From an uncultured Flavobacteriales bacterium (GTDB taxonomy: Bacteria; Bacteroidota; Bacteroidia; Flavobacteriales_D; Crocinitomicaceae), in NCBI GenBank assembly GCA_903899795.1, contig CAIUKX010000201.1, forward strand, positions 1-6,718: a stretch of 6,718 nucleotides of DNA. The letters run 5' to 3'. The position numbers were made by a program, and so were the translations under genes. Under the pieces are notes generated by a model. It was given only the letters and a program-made list of their open reading frames with translations, did not search any database and was not told the DNA's origin. Shown here piece by piece: positions 5,518-6,718 of this stretch; position 1 is the first letter of the stretch, and each line of letters begins with the position of its first letter.

Positions 5518-6718
5518 ATGAACTTACACGAATATCAAGGAAAATCCATATTAAAAAGCTTTGGAGTTAAAGTACAAGAAGGTATTGTAATTGACAAAGT
5601 GGAAGATGCACAAGCTGCAGCAAAAAAATTAACCGAGGAAACTGGTACAAGCTGGTTCGTTGTCAAAGCTCAAATCCATGCAGGTGGACGTGGGAAAGGC
5701 GTTGTTGCTGAAACAGGATCTCATGGTGTAGTTTTAGCAAAAGGTATCGACAAATTGGACGATGTAGTGAAAGGTATCCTTGGAGGTCACCTCGAAACAG
5801 CTCAAACTAACGGAGTTGGTAAAAAAGTAAACAAAGTGTTAATCGCACAAGACGTTTATTACCCTGGACCAACTGAAGTTTCAGAATTTTATATGTCTGT
5901 ATTGTTGGATCGTGAATTGGGGCGTAATGTAATTGTTTATTCTACAGAAGGTGGAATGGATATTGAGCATGTTGCAGAACACACACCGCATTTGATTTTC
6001 AAAGAAGTAATTGACCCACGAGTTGGAATTCAAGGATTTCAGGCTAGAAAAATTGCTTTCAACCTAGGTTTATCAGGACAGGCATTCAAAGAAATGACTC
6101 AGTTCGTAACCAAATTATATGCTGCTTTCGAAGGATGCGATTCTTCCATGTTCGAAATCAACCCAGTGTTTAAAACCTCAGATGAGAAAATCATCGCCGT
6201 AGATGCAAAAGTAACCTTAGATGGTAACTCATTGTTCCGTCACCCTGATTATGCTGCAATGCGTGATTTCGCTGAAGAAGATCCAACAGAAGTTGAGGCT
6301 GATGCAGCAGGATTAAATTTCGTAAAACTTGACGGTAACGTTGCTTGTATGGTAAATGGTGCAGGATTAGCGATGGCTACAATGGATATTATCAAATTAT
6401 CAGGTGGTAATCCTGCTAACTTCCTGGATGTAGGAGGAACAGCTAATGCAGAACGAGTAGAAAAAGCTTTCAATATCATTTTGAAAGATCCAAACGTTAA
6501 AGCAATCTTGATCAATATTTTCGGAGGTATCGTTAGATGTGACCGTGTTGCTCAAGGAGTTGTAGACGCATACAAAAACATGGGGAATATTCCAGTTCCG
6601 ATTATCGTTCGTTTGCAAGGAACAAATGCTGTTGAAGCGAAAAAACTGATCGATGATTCAGGATTAAATGTTCATTCAGCTGTATTGTTGCAAGAAGCAG
6701 CAGATAAAGTAAAAGAAA
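5518..6718 (+). CDS. sucC: Succinyl-CoA synthetase (succinate-CoA ligase, ADP-forming) beta subunit, last codons cut by window edge
   Basis: Beta subunit of the TCA-cycle enzyme that converts succinyl-CoA to succinate with nucleotide triphosphate formation; it works with the alpha subunit SucD, which is not in this window. All 400 complete codons up to the edge are open. The protein begins MNLHEYQGKSILKSFGV, the classic N-terminus. An ATP-grasp domain follows, with VVKAQIHAGGRGKG (48-61), FEINP (212-216) and AVDAKV (227-232). The C-terminal CoA-ligase domain has KLSGGNPANFLDVGG, then INIFGGIVRCD (332-342) and IIVRLQGTNA. The visible end, LLQEAADKVKE, is the usual C-terminus, so only a few residues are missing; the length fits the approximately 400-residue Bacteroidetes form. 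AGAAG directly before the ATG (5513-5517) is purine-rich but too close to be a normal Shine-Dalgarno site. Frequent GGT, GTT, AAC and ATC codons suggest high expression. Confidence 0.97.
   Translation, partial: MNLHEYQGKSILKSFGVKVQEGIVIDKVEDAQAAAKKLTEETGTSWFVVKAQIHAGGRGKGVVAETGSHGVVLAKGIDKLDDVVKGILGGHLETAQTNGVGKKVNKVLIAQDVYYPGPTEVSEFYMSVLLDRELGRNVIVYSTEGGMDIEHVAEHTPHLIFKEVIDPRVGIQGFQARKIAFNLGLSGQAFKEMTQFVTKLYAAFEGCDSSMFEINPVFKTSDEKIIAVDAKVTLDGNSLFRHPDYAAMRDFAEEDPTEVEADAAGLNFVKLDGNVACMVNGAGLAMATMDIIKLSGGNPANFLDVGGTANAERVEKAFNIILKDPNVKAILINIFGGIVRCDRVAQGVVDAYKNMGNIPVPIIVRLQGTNAVEAKKLIDDSGLNVHSAVLLQEAADKVKE

Noticed and set aside
6249..6618. Two minus-strand ORFs inside sucC
   Set aside because: Antisense to the conserved CoA-ligase domain; no supporting promoter or similarity.

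Overview
The window looks like a chromosomal segment from a Bacteroidetes bacterium, most likely in the order Flavobacteriales and possibly near Fluviicola/Crocinitomicaceae. Four things point there: a secreted protein with a gliding-motility type C-terminal sorting domain (type IX secretion, type B); two sequences matching the Bacteroidetes -7 promoter element TAnnTTTG; AT-rich leaders without clear Shine-Dalgarno sites; and the gene neighbourhood purC, phoH, SAM hydroxide adenosyltransferase. The lineage is inferred from these traits, not from a database search.

Layout. Positions 1-1839 hold a leftward pair: phoH (898-1839), then purC, whose 3' end runs off the left edge (1-779). The 118 bp between them carry two different REP-like palindromes, and one appears to supply the phoH stop codon. 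A 105 bp divergent intergenic region (1840-1944) contains a -7 promoter element on each strand, only 4 bp apart. Rightward from it runs a two-gene unit: a SAM hydroxide adenosyltransferase homologue (1945-2802) and a small antibiotic-biosynthesis-monooxygenase-fold protein (2802-3107), joined by a TAATG overlap. After 280 bp of AT-rich DNA comes a 666-residue secreted modular protein (3388-5388) with a signal peptide, a DDDGDG metal-binding motif, an NPSFE module, three Ig-like modules, a PKD-like module and a type IX CTD. Then 129 bp of intergenic DNA leads into sucC (5518 to the right edge), which lacks only its last few codons.

Function. purC (purine synthesis) and sucC (TCA cycle) are housekeeping genes; phoH encodes an RNA-associated ATPase. 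The SAM-hydrolase/ABM pair is a small unit of unsettled function, and its first protein seems to lack two of the three residues of the family's Asp-Arg-His triad. The 666-residue protein is probably displayed on or released from the cell surface. I see no mobile gene, CRISPR array, tRNA or rRNA, and no clear new multi-gene system. The points most worth a second look are the altered SAM hydrolase active site, the REP element at the phoH stop codon, the face-to-face promoters, and the modular surface protein.
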